Shown here in pieces: positions 7,207 to 13,893 of a DNA stretch of 13,893 nt. The stretch covers positions 1-13,893 of the forward strand of contig DHIV01000018.1 in assembly GCA_002403995.1 (NCBI GenBank), given 5' to 3'. The stretch's first letter is position 1. The number at the start of each line of letters is the position of its first letter. A model generated the notes under the pieces. It saw only the letters and a list, made by a program, of their open reading frames with translations. It made no database searches and was not told the DNA's origin. Origin of the DNA: Gallionella sp. UBA4737 (GTDB lineage: Bacteria > Pseudomonadota > Gammaproteobacteria > Burkholderiales > Gallionellaceae). Both the position numbers and the translations under genes were made by a program.

Positions 7207-8304
7207 ATGAGCAAACTCTTTTCCCCTATCACCCTCGGCAAGCTGGTATTGAACAACCGCATCGTGATCTCGCCGATGTGCCAGTATTCCGCCGAGCAGG
7301 GCCAGGCCAGCGACTGGCATCTGATCCATCTTGGCCATCTGGCTTTGTCCGGCGCCGGTCTGTTATTCATCGAGGCAACGGCGGTATCGCCGGACGGGCG
7401 CATCTCTGCGGGTGACCTTGGATTGTGGTCCGACCAGACGGAAGCGGCGCTTGCGCGTGTGATCAAATCAATACGGCAATATTCGGCCATCCCGATCGGG
7501 ATGCAGTTGGCGCATGCCGGGCGCAAGGCATCCACGCAGGTGCCGTGGCAGGGCGGTCAGGCCATACCCCCGGAAAACGGCGGCTGGCAAACCGTTGCGC
7601 CATCTGCCTTGCCCTTTGCTGTCAACGGCGACCAGCCGCTTGCATTGGATGAAGCCGGTCTGCAGCGAATCCGGGACGACTTCGTGTCCGCGGCGCAACG
7701 AGCGCATAGCTTGGGCATCGACGTGATCGAACTGCATGCGGCGCACGGCTATCTGTTGCATCAATTCCTGTCGCCGCTATCGAATACCCGCGGTGACAGG
7801 TATGGCGGCACGCTGGAGAACAGGATGCGCTTCCCGCTCGAAGTATTCGAGGCGATACGCGCTGCCATGCCGGCCGATAAACCGGTCGGCGTCCGGATCT
7901 CCGCAACAGACTGGGTGGCCGGCGGGTGGGACATCGAGCAGAGCGCCGTCTTCGCAAAGGAACTGCAGCGCCGCGGCTGCGCATTCATCGATGTTTCGAG
8001 CGGCGGGCTGTCTCCCTTGCAACAGATCCCGGCTGAACCAGGCTATCAGGTTCCGTTTGCCGCAAGGATCCGCCGCGAAACCGGCTTGACCACGATCGCC
8101 GTCGGCCTGATCACCGAGCCGGAACAAGCGGAAACGATAATCTCCTCGGGACAGGCGGACATGGTGGCGCTGGCCCGGGGCATGCTGTACGACCCGCGCT
8201 GGCCATGGCACGCAGCGGCAAAGCTGGGCGCCCGGGTGGACGCACCGAAACAGTATTTGCGCTCGCAACCGCGCGAACTCAAAACCTTGTTCAAGCCCTC
8301 ATGA
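7207..8304 (+). CDS. Old Yellow Enzyme-family NADH:flavin oxidoreductase (YqjM/XenA type)
   Basis: This 365-residue TIM-barrel flavoprotein should bind FMN and use NAD(P)H to reduce activated C=C bonds of enones or other electrophiles in the cytoplasm. The YqjM/XenA subclass signature SPMCQYS includes Cys25, which tunes the flavin in that group. Other marks are the substrate-binding ELHAAHGYLLHQFLSP with His177, His180 and Tyr182, MQLAHAGRKA, and the NTRGDRYGGTLENRMRF stretch that follows the active site. Phosphate-binding residues lie in IAVGLI and ADMVALARGMLYDP, and a tryptophan-containing PRWPWHAA follows. Length is normal for the subclass. It opens a probable operon: its TGA overlaps the ATG of the ChaN-like gene. 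The AT-rich upstream region carries a good -10 box. The ribosome binding site is weak (GGG at 7195-7197). The natural substrate is unknown. Confidence 0.93.
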   Translation: MSKLFSPITLGKLVLNNRIVISPMCQYSAEQGQASDWHLIHLGHLALSGAGLLFIEATAVSPDGRISAGDLGLWSDQTEAALARVIKSIRQYSAIPIGMQLAHAGRKASTQVPWQGGQAIPPENGGWQTVAPSALPFAVNGDQPLALDEAGLQRIRDDFVSAAQRAHSLGIDVIELHAAHGYLLHQFLSPLSNTRGDRYGGTLENRMRFPLEVFEAIRAAMPADKPVGVRISATDWVAGGWDIEQSAVFAKELQRRGCAFIDVSSGGLSPLQQIPAEPGYQVPFAARIRRETGLTTIAVGLITEPEQAETIISSGQADMVALARGMLYDPRWPWHAAAKLGARVDAPKQYLRSQPRELKTLFKPS

Positions 8305-9281
8305 AAATCATCGCAAGTTTCAACTTTTTCCTCACATTGGTTGTGCTGTCATGCGCCAATCTGGCATATGCAGAGGCGATGTTATTCTCAGATCATCCGC
8401 TGGTTGGCAAGATATGGGACATGAACAGCCGCAGCTTCATTGACGAGGCCGCGCTGCTTGCCAGGATCGACAAGGCCAATGTGCTGCTGCTCGGCGAGAC
8501 GCATGACAATCCGCAGCATCATGAGCTCCAGCAGAAACTATTGAAAGCCCGCATCGCATCGGGCGCGCGCCCGGCATTGATGATGGAGCAGCTCGATGAC
8601 GATAGCCAGCCGGCACTCGATCAGGCATTGGCTGGCAGCAATCGCGACGAGGTATTGAACAGTGTCACCAAACTGATCAAGTTCGCCGACTGGCAATTTT
8701 ACCGCCCATTCCTGGCCATCGCCGTCGACAACAAGCTGCCGGTGATCGCCGCCAATATTTCCAGCCTGCGCCTGCAGCCGGTCATCTGGAAGGGATTTGC
8801 TGCCTATGATGCGGACGACTTGAAGCGACTGGCAGTCGAACAGGTGTGGAGCGAAAGCCGCCAGAATTACCTGGTTAACAACATGGGGGGCGCGCACTGC
8901 GGCAAGCTCAGGGATGAGTTGCGCGCGGGCCTGAGCCGCAGCCAGCGGCTGCGCGATGCATTGATGGCCGATAGCGCAATGTCAAGCATCGGTCGCGGTG
9001 TGGTTGGCATCGTCGGCAGCAGCCATGCCCGCCACGATGTCGGCATGCCGATCTATTTTGCCGCACGCGCCCCGCAGGCACGGGTCTTTTCGATCGGCTT
9101 TGTCGAGGTCAACCCGCGCCGGACCGACCCCAAAGACTACGCAGCGCAAAGCGCCACGGGCGATGCGCCCTATGATGTGATCTGGTTCACGCCGAGCGTC
9201 GCGAGATCCGATCCCTGCGCCGAACTCAACAAACTCAAAACCGCACAGCCGTCAACCGGCGAAGCAAACAGCAAACCGTAA
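8301..9281 (+). CDS. ChaN-like haem-binding/iron-regulated protein, exported
   Basis: This 326-residue protein matches the ChaN-like family, whose Campylobacter member is a haem-binding lipoprotein. An N-terminal export signal runs to about residue 24 (NLAYA, then EA); Cys18 in VVLSC could alternatively be a lipoprotein site, though the box is not ideal. The family core is clear: NVLLLGETHDNPQHH (Glu66, His68, His73, His74), PALMMEQLD, ADWQFYRPFLAIA, VIAANIS and VGIVGSSHARHDVGMPIYF near the end of the domain. The fold is shared with TIKI-type proteases and erythromycin-esterase-like proteins, so a hydrolase role is possible. Its ATG overlaps the TGA of the upstream reductase gene (ATGA at 8301-8304) and there is no separate ribosome binding site, pointing to translational coupling. 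A low-complexity tail follows the domain. Confidence 0.85.
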   Translation: MKIIASFNFFLTLVVLSCANLAYAEAMLFSDHPLVGKIWDMNSRSFIDEAALLARIDKANVLLLGETHDNPQHHELQQKLLKARIASGARPALMMEQLDDDSQPALDQALAGSNRDEVLNSVTKLIKFADWQFYRPFLAIAVDNKLPVIAANISSLRLQPVIWKGFAAYDADDLKRLAVEQVWSESRQNYLVNNMGGAHCGKLRDELRAGLSRSQRLRDALMADSAMSSIGRGVVGIVGSSHARHDVGMPIYFAARAPQARVFSIGFVEVNPRRTDPKDYAAQSATGDAPYDVIWFTPSVARSDPCAELNKLKTAQPSTGEANSKP

Positions 9282-9319
9282 CGCGACCGTATAAAATAAT
9301 ATCCTGTAAAGGTATGCAC

Positions 9320-10036
9320 ATGACCCCGATACTTGATGCGCTATCACGTGCCTTTCGCGACTTGTTCCAGTTCAAGGTAGTGTGGATCGCGATCTGGCCG
9401 ATGCTGGCGGCTGTGCTGCTGTGGTTTGTTCTGGGTGTGACCTTCTGGGACACCTTCTCGGGATGGATCGCAAGCGGCCTCGATGCGATCGGCATACAAA
9501 TCTGGCTGGAAGGGGTGGAGCCGCGCTGGGTTGCGAATGGAATTCAGGCCGTCGCGCATCTGATCCTGTTCGTGCCGCTGGTGTTCATTACCGCGCTGCT
9601 GATCACTGCCTTGTTTGCGATGCCCGCGCTGATTGGCTTGGTGGCCGTACGTGATTATCCGCAATTCAAGCGCGAAAACGGCGGCGGCATGGCTGGCGGC
9701 CTGATCAATACCGCGGTTGCCATAGTTGTCTTTATCGCCATCTGGGCGCTCACCTTGCCTTTGTGGTTGATAGGCGTGGGTGTGCTGGTTCCATTCATTG
9801 CTGCGACGTATCTGAACCAGCGTTTGTTTCGCTACGATGCGCTGGCGGAACACGTCAGCCGCGCGGAGATGCAGACCATGATTTCCTTGCACCGCCCGTC
9901 ATGGTGGGGCCTGGGTCTGCTGACCGGTTTGCTGCAATTCGTGCCGTTGCTGAACCTGTTTGCGCCGGTGTTGACGGCACTGGCCTTCATACACTTTGGG
10001 CTCGCACGCCTTGCTGATCTGCACCGGGTGCCGTAG
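9320..10036 (+). CDS. EI24/CysZ-like integral membrane protein
   Basis: This 238-residue protein has four or more hydrophobic segments (WIAIWPMLAAVLLWFVLGVTF, AVAHLILFVPLVFITALLITALFAMPALIGLVAV, TAVAIVVFIAIWALTLPLWLIGVGVLVPFIA, LLTGLLQFVPLLNLFAPVLTALAFIHFGLARL). The pattern ends in the PLLNLFAPVLTALAFIHFGL segment typical of the EI24 family. That family includes CysZ, a sulfate permease of the inner membrane, but sequence alone does not show sulfate transport here. I chose the second ATG (9320) because AAAGG at 9308-9312 lies 7 bases upstream of it and only one base before the first ATG at 9314. It lies 38 bases after the ChaN-like gene and probably belongs to the same transcript. It ends in TAG. 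Confidence 0.83.
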   Translation: MTPILDALSRAFRDLFQFKVVWIAIWPMLAAVLLWFVLGVTFWDTFSGWIASGLDAIGIQIWLEGVEPRWVANGIQAVAHLILFVPLVFITALLITALFAMPALIGLVAVRDYPQFKRENGGGMAGGLINTAVAIVVFIAIWALTLPLWLIGVGVLVPFIAATYLNQRLFRYDALAEHVSRAEMQTMISLHRPSWWGLGLLTGLLQFVPLLNLFAPVLTALAFIHFGLARLADLHRVP

Positions 10037-10144
10037 CACAGCGGTTGCAGTTGAGGGTCAAGCCGGATATGAAGCACTTGCCATCGGCTGGTTCCAGAAT
10101 ACACAATGCGCCACTTGCTGCTTGAAAGAAAAGGGGGGCGCAGG

Positions 10145-11212
10145 GTGAGTACAGCTAAGCATCATGAGTTTCGCAAGGCGGCGACCCGCGCCGGCCTGCG
10201 TTATGTTACCGATGGCATTGCCGGCATCAGCCGGCGCCGTTCCGGCACGGGGTGGAGCTACCTGGATCCGGACGGTACGCGTATCGCCGATCCGCTCGCG
10301 CGCAAACGGATCAACTCGCTGGCGATCCCGCCGGCGTGGACCGATGTCTGGATCTGCCCCGATCCCGACGGCCATATCCAGGTGACAGCGCGCGATGCGC
10401 GCGGCCGCAAACAGTATCGCTATCATCCTTCGTACCGCGAAGCGCGCGACCAATCCAAGTTTTGCCGCATGCTTGAATTCAGCGAGATACTGCCCGCGCT
10501 GCGCGAGCGCGTGGAACGCGATCTGCGCGCCGCTGAACTGAGCCGGCGCCAAATTCTCGCCACAGTGGTGCATCTGCTGGACAGGACGCTGATCCGCGTC
10601 GGCAACGACGAATACGCGAGGGAGAACCATTCCTATGGGCTGACCACGTTGCGCAGGAAACATGTGGAGGTGGAAGGGACGCTGCTGCGCTTCAGCTTCC
10701 GCGGCAAGAGCGGGGTCGATCACTCGGTGGCGGTCAACGACCCCCGGCTCGCGCGCATCGTGCAGCGCTGCCAGGATCTGCCCGGGCAGGAAATATTCCA
10801 GTATCTCGACGCGTTCGGCAAACGCAAGCCGATCTTATCGGACGATGTGAACGACTATCTGCGGGAAGTCAGCGGCCGCGACATCACAGCCAAGGATTTT
10901 CGCACCTGGGGCGGCACCATGGTAGCGGCTGTGGCGTTGTGGACGATGGGTCCCGCGACCAGCCGGCGCGAGGCGGACCGCAATATCGTGCGCGCGCTCG
11001 ACTCGGTGGCAGAGCGGCTCGGCAACACGCGCGCCGTATGCCGCAAATATTATGTGCATCCCGCGCTGGTCAACGCCTACCATCTGGGCTTGACGGCACC
11101 CGCTCCGCAGGCGGAGAAACGCAACGCCCGCCGCGCGGCATCGCAAGCAGCGCTGCGGCGCGACGAGCTGGTGGTGCTGCAATTTCTCCAGGAGTCGGTG
11201 CAGGCCGCTTAG
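10145..11212 (+). CDS. DNA topoisomerase IB (poxvirus-like bacterial type)
   Basis: Type IB topoisomerases relax supercoils by nicking one strand through a 3'-phosphotyrosine, without ATP. This protein has 355 residues from GTG 10145, the usual bacterial length. The N-terminal domain holds AGLRYVTDG, IPPAWTDVWICPDPDGHIQ and DARGRKQYRYHP. The catalytic domain shows LIRVGNDEYARENHSYGLTTLR (first catalytic Arg, about 151), FRGKSG (Lys188), KDFRTWGGT (Arg253) and CRKYYVHPALV, where the Tyr just before VHP (about 303) should be the nucleophile. All expected catalytic residues are present, so it should be active. The GTG start follows a GGGGGG run (10133-10138) and leaves the usual short lead before AGLRYV; ATG 10106 is in frame but lacks a binding site. 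It is convergent with the ATP-grasp gene, 39 bases apart. Confidence 0.92.
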   Translation: MSTAKHHEFRKAATRAGLRYVTDGIAGISRRRSGTGWSYLDPDGTRIADPLARKRINSLAIPPAWTDVWICPDPDGHIQVTARDARGRKQYRYHPSYREARDQSKFCRMLEFSEILPALRERVERDLRAAELSRRQILATVVHLLDRTLIRVGNDEYARENHSYGLTTLRRKHVEVEGTLLRFSFRGKSGVDHSVAVNDPRLARIVQRCQDLPGQEIFQYLDAFGKRKPILSDDVNDYLREVSGRDITAKDFRTWGGTMVAAVALWTMGPATSRREADRNIVRALDSVAERLGNTRAVCRKYYVHPALVNAYHLGLTAPAPQAEKRNARRAASQAALRRDELVVLQFLQESVQAA

Positions 11213-11251
11213 CCTGGCTGGCAGCGCATAGTCCGGAGTGAAGCTTGCGGC

Positions 11252-12724
11252 TCATCGGAAAGCGCTTCGCCTGTTCGCTTCGATGCGCTTCAGAAATACA
11301 CCCATCACTTCGCGGTAAAGCGCGTCCTTGAGCACGCTGTCCTCGTTGCCGGCATCCACGTTGGGGTTGTCGTTGATCTCGATCACATAGAGGCGTTTGC
11401 CGATCTGCTTGATGTCCACGCCGTAGAATCCATCGCCGATCAGTTTGGCTGCCCTGAGCGCGATCTTCACCACGCGGTCCGGAGCCTCGCCGACGGACAA
11501 GGCCTCGGTTTTTCCTTCGACGAAATCGTGCTTGTCGTCGCCGTGGCGGATGATCTGCCAGTGGCCGGGAACCATGAAGTATTTCGCGACGAACAGCGGC
11601 CGCCGGTCGAGGATGCCGACGCGCCAGTCGAATTCGGTGGGCAGGTATTCCTGCGCGACGATCAGCTCCGATTTGTCCAGCAGGCCGTTCACCGTGGCGG
11701 GCAGTTCTTCCGCCGTTTCCACCTTCACGACGCCTATCGAGAACGAGCTGTCAGGCTGTTTGAGCACGCAGGGCAGCCCGAGCGTGGGGATGATCTGGTT
11801 GATGTTGTCGCGGTGCACCAGCAGCGTCTTGGGGGCCGGGATGCGATGCCGCGCGAATATCTCGGCGAGATACACCTTGTTGTTGCACTTCAGGATGGAG
11901 TCCGGATCATCGATCACCACCAGCCCTTCTGCCGCCGCACGGCGCGAGAAGCGGTAGGTGTAGTGGTTGACGAAGGTGGTGTCGCGGATGAACAGCGCGT
12001 CGAATTCGGTGAGCCGACCGTAATCCATCTTGGTGATGAACTCCACATGCATGCCCAGCGACTGTGCCGCCTTCTCGAACTTTTGCAGCGCCCTGGCATT
12101 GGATGCCGGCTCGGGGTTGCCGGGGTCATGCAGGATGGCGAGGTTGTATCGCGGCGCGGCACGCTTTTGCGACCTTCGCCTGTGGCCCGTGAAATATTCC
12201 GTGGTGGCCCGGACCGCGAACTCCTGATGCTGGGCCGGAATGTCGCTGGCGGCGATCGGCCGCACGCTGCGGATGTGCCAATGCTGGCCGCGGCGCACAA
12301 AATTTGCGAGCAGCAACGGCGACTGCAGCAGGTTGAACAGCTGGCGGCTGAGCAGGTCATGACGGCTCGCGGTGTTGCGGCCGAAGTAGATATAGAGCTC
12401 GAATGTGTCCGGCTTGATAGTCGCCAGCGATTTCTGGATCAGGTCGTCGAGGCCCTCGGTCAGCAACCGCACCATGTTCTGCGATTGCAGGTCTTCGATC
12501 GTGTTCGCGCGCGGCAGCGGCTTGTGGCCGCGCGCCTCGGCGAGCAGCGAGACATAGTAGCCGAGCGTCTGGTAACGGTAGCTCTTGCACAGATTGAACA
12601 CCCTGACGATGTGGTCGGTGCCGTAGGCCGGATCGGTCAGGTAGGCCCGCGCCGGCACGACGGTCACGCCGGGAACATCGAGCGGCCAGTCGCGCGGGTT
12701 GTTGACGACGATGAGGTTGCTCAT
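11252..12724 (-). CDS. RimK-family ATP-grasp ligase with N-terminal RLAN-type domain
   Basis: This is a 490-residue protein. Residues 1 to about 170 form an N-terminal domain of the kind found before RimK-like ATP-grasp modules (RLAN type), with FNLCKSYRYQTLGYYVSLLAEARG as its clearest motif. Residues about 195-485 are the ATP-grasp ligase: CNNKVYLAEIF (Lys283), the nucleotide-binding strand CVLKQPDSS (Lys322), IVAQEYLPTEFDWRVGIL (Glu359), DGFYGVDIKQ (Asp435) and the metal site VIEINDNPN (Glu449, Asn451). RimK enzymes add amino acids, typically glutamate, to a carboxylate with ATP; this one's substrate is unknown. Its ATG overlaps the TGA of the HhH gene by 4 bases, and AAAGGAAG in the end of that gene serves as binding site. 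It is the third and last gene of a leftward operon. Confidence 0.9.
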   Translation of the reverse strand: MSNLIVVNNPRDWPLDVPGVTVVPARAYLTDPAYGTDHIVRVFNLCKSYRYQTLGYYVSLLAEARGHKPLPRANTIEDLQSQNMVRLLTEGLDDLIQKSLATIKPDTFELYIYFGRNTASRHDLLSRQLFNLLQSPLLLANFVRRGQHWHIRSVRPIAASDIPAQHQEFAVRATTEYFTGHRRRSQKRAAPRYNLAILHDPGNPEPASNARALQKFEKAAQSLGMHVEFITKMDYGRLTEFDALFIRDTTFVNHYTYRFSRRAAAEGLVVIDDPDSILKCNNKVYLAEIFARHRIPAPKTLLVHRDNINQIIPTLGLPCVLKQPDSSFSIGVVKVETAEELPATVNGLLDKSELIVAQEYLPTEFDWRVGILDRRPLFVAKYFMVPGHWQIIRHGDDKHDFVEGKTEALSVGEAPDRVVKIALRAAKLIGDGFYGVDIKQIGKRLYVIEINDNPNVDAGNEDSVLKDALYREVMGVFLKRIEANRRSAFR

Positions 12725-13410
12725 GCTGCTTCCTTTCTCGAAGATCCATGGCGAGATATTGCCCGCCGCAGCCGCAGTCCTTCACGCACCAGCGCCGCCT
12801 CAAAATCCGCGAAGAACTCCGCTGCTTGCCCGTCGCTTGCCCACTCCTGCTGCAACAGTGTAAGCGCGTATCCGGCAGTTTGGCGGCCATGCCGGAGATA
12901 GCCCAGTGATTGCGCCGCAATCAGCGCCAATGGCGACATAGGCGGCGCTGCCTTGCTCCAGATGCCGCGCAGCTCGCGCAAAAATATCGCGACGGTCGTG
13001 TCGCCGATGCCCTTGCCCAGCGCCTTGAGCCGTGCTTCCAGATCGCGCGGATCTGCTGCAGCGGCATGCAGGATATCGAGATCGCCGGTGTAGTCGCGCA
13101 CCAGGCTAGCGCATACGGCGAGCAGTTTGGTGGCAGTCTTGAAATCGTATCGCACATAGCCGCCGGCATCGAGGATGGCCACCAAACCGTCCCAGCCGGT
13201 ATCAAGAATGCGCTGCGGTGAGAGTACGCCGCATGAGGCAAACTCCCGCCAGGTGCGAGTGGCGAGTTGTTCAGAAATACGCGTCCCGTACAGTATCGCG
13301 GCGAGAAACCACTTGAAACGTTCGTTCATATCCGTGCTGGCGAGGTCGATGCCAAGCGCGGTCGCATAGCGCCCGCCATGACTGCGCACCAGTTCGGCAG
13401 GTGCGATCAT
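12721..13410 (-). CDS. Helix-hairpin-helix, endonuclease III-fold-like protein, possibly non-catalytic
   Basis: This is a 229-residue protein. Residues 32-155 follow the helical pattern of HhH-GPD DNA glycosylases: FKWFLAAILYGTRISEQLATRTW, the ILDAGGYVRYDFKTATKLLAV helix pair, YTGDLDIL and the hairpin LKALGKGIGDTTVAIFLREL (128-147). In endonuclease III the hairpin carries the catalytic Lys (GRKTA) and is followed by VDTH with the catalytic Asp. Here the Lys position seems to be Thr138 and no VDTH-like motif follows. There are no cluster cysteines either. It may therefore bind DNA without base-excision activity. I chose ATG 13410 because it overlaps the stop of the small upstream gene in the same ATGA arrangement as the next junction, and GGAAG lies 8 bases upstream. 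An in-frame ATG at 13449 would run 40 bases into the upstream gene. Confidence 0.75.
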   Translation of the reverse strand: MIAPAELVRSHGGRYATALGIDLASTDMNERFKWFLAAILYGTRISEQLATRTWREFASCGVLSPQRILDTGWDGLVAILDAGGYVRYDFKTATKLLAVCASLVRDYTGDLDILHAAAADPRDLEARLKALGKGIGDTTVAIFLRELRGIWSKAAPPMSPLALIAAQSLGYLRHGRQTAGYALTLLQQEWASDGQAAEFFADFEAALVREGLRLRRAISRHGSSRKEAA

Positions 13411-13598
13411 GGCAAGTCTTCCGGCAGCAACCCATGGTGCGACGCCCATGCCTTGGCACCAGCGATGGCGATGCGGATGGCGCTGCCCTCGTCGTGGCCT
13501 TCGGCCAGCAGGGCATTGGCGATCGCTATCGCCTTGGCGCGCACCAGCGGCGGTAGATGCTGCATGGCTTGCGGGTAATAATCATCATCCCATGGCAT
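13407..13598 (-). CDS. Small 'MPW...YP' uncharacterised protein, first gene of the leftward operon
   Basis: This 63-residue protein reads MPWDDDYYPQAMQHLPPLVR, then a helical part with KAIAIANALLAEGHDEGSAIRIAIAGAKAWAS. It resembles a small bacterial family of unknown function that begins MPW-x-x-x-x-YP and has two helices rich in Ala and Ile. The reading is supported by that pattern, by a GAGG binding site (minus strand, 13609-13606) 7 bases before the start, by a good promoter upstream, and by the 4-base ATGA overlap with the next gene. No signal peptide or membrane segment is present. Function unknown; the overlap suggests it is made together with the HhH protein and the ATP-grasp enzyme. 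Confidence 0.75.
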   Translation of the reverse strand: MPWDDDYYPQAMQHLPPLVRAKAIAIANALLAEGHDEGSAIRIAIAGAKAWASHHGLLPEDLP

Positions 13599-13647
13599 GG
13601 TCAGGCCTCGTATATCAGCCGGTCATCACTACGCAGCTTGGTCATCA

Positions 13648-13676
13648 GTTATAGCCATCCCACTAAACAACCTCAA
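13648..13676 (-). promoter_or_regulatory. Sigma-70-type promoter of the leftward three-gene operon
   Basis: On the minus strand, TTGAGG (13676-13671) and TATAAC (13653-13648) are separated by exactly 17 bases. That is close to consensus at both boxes and points at the small MPW gene starting 50 bases downstream. The -35 lies inside the dyad CAACC-N7-GGTTG at 13668-13684. Confidence 0.65.
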
Positions 13677-13758
13677 GACGGTTGCCAAGTGGTTGGTTAA
13701 GTCGAAGCATAAATCAATTTGATTCCTGTATCTTTGGTAGGTTTAGTTTTAACCAACC
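13668..13758. promoter_or_regulatory. Cluster of GGTTG/CAACC half-sites between divergent promoters, probable operators
   Basis: The dyad CAACC-tcaagac-GGTTG occupies 13668-13684. GGTTGGTTAA at 13691-13700 is an exact inverted match of TTAACCAACC at 13749-13758, and a near copy GGTAGGTTTA lies at 13736-13745. The first dyad overlaps the leftward -35; the last half-site sits directly upstream of the rightward -10. The arrangement fits a shared regulator of both transcripts. Confidence 0.5.
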
Positions 13759-13762
13759 TCGT

Positions 13763-13768
13763 TATAAT
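13763..13768 (+). promoter_or_regulatory. Perfect -10 box of the methyltransferase gene
   Basis: TATAAT at 13763-13768 lies 27 bases before the start codon. No hexamer close to TTGACA stands 16-18 bases upstream, so the promoter may need an activator. The inverted half-site TTAACCAACC ends 4 bases before this box. Confidence 0.55.
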
Positions 13769-13795
13769 GCGGCAGTTCAACCAAGGAATCGCCGC

Positions 13796-13893
13796 ATGAC
13801 TCCGCAACAGTTCATCGCCAAGTGGCAAGGCTGCCAACTCGCCGAGCGCGCTTTCTATCAGCAACACTTCAACGACCTGTGCGCGCTGGCCGG
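13796..13893 (+). CDS. N-terminus of an MmeI-like DNA methyltransferase/restriction protein (runs off the edge)
   Basis: Only 32 codons are in the window: MTPQQFIAKWQGCQLAERAF followed by YQQHFNDLCALAG. This matches the opening of large class I SAM-dependent DNA methyltransferases and type IIL/IIG (MmeI-like) restriction-modification enzymes. These characteristically start MTP-x-x-FI-x-KW, then an ER and a HF-x-DLC motif. AAGGA at 13783-13787 precedes the ATG by 9 bases or so and a TATAAT box lies further upstream, so the start is well supported. The catalytic motifs that would show methyltransferase or nuclease activity lie beyond the window, so the call rests on the N-terminal pattern alone. 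Confidence 0.7.
   Translation, partial: MTPQQFIAKWQGCQLAERAFYQQHFNDLCALA

Noticed and set aside
11213..11251. Terminator between the convergent topoisomerase and ATP-grasp genes
   Set aside because: The gap is only 39 bases and I found no convincing hairpin with a T-tract in it.
11528..12901. 457-codon open frame on the plus strand opposite the ATP-grasp and HhH genes
   Set aside because: It is antisense to two well-supported genes with clear motifs, has no recognisable domain and a composition typical of a GC-rich complement frame.

Overview
The window reads like ordinary chromosome of a GC-rich Gram-negative proteobacterium. My best guess is a betaproteobacterium of the Gallionella/Sideroxydans type, but that is an inference from gene content and style; there is no rRNA or other marker here. 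Gram-negative features are visible directly: an outer-membrane beta-barrel with a terminal Phe, periplasmic signal peptides and several inner-membrane proteins. I see no rRNA, tRNA, CRISPR array, integrase or insertion sequence.

Left part (1-3370, rightward): the tail of a VWA-like protein ending in a 12-bp hairpin, a rhomboid protease, an acidic protein made of two copies of one ~75-residue unit, and a full-length alanine dehydrogenase gene interrupted by a single in-frame TAG. Middle (3368-5115): a leftward glutathione S-transferase with a palindromic in-frame insertion, diverging from a YihY/BrkB membrane protein across an intergenic region with three adjacent dyads. Then (5323-7121) a small outer-membrane barrel and an exported sorbosone/glucose-dehydrogenase-type beta-propeller. 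An AT-rich promoter segment follows, and then a probable operon (7207-10036): an Old Yellow Enzyme, a ChaN-like haem-binding protein whose start overlaps the previous stop, and an EI24/CysZ-like membrane protein. A type IB topoisomerase (10145-11212) closes the rightward series.

Right part (11252-13598, leftward): a tight three-gene operon with two successive 4-base ATGA overlaps. It encodes a 63-residue 'MPW' protein, a helix-hairpin-helix glycosylase-fold protein that seems to lack the usual catalytic residues, and a RimK-type ATP-grasp ligase with a long N-terminal domain. The tight coupling suggests a shared job. This is the best candidate here for a poorly described system. Its promoter faces, across about 200 bases rich in GGTTG/CAACC half-sites, the start of an MmeI-like DNA methyltransferase/restriction gene that runs off the right edge, so a defence locus may begin there.
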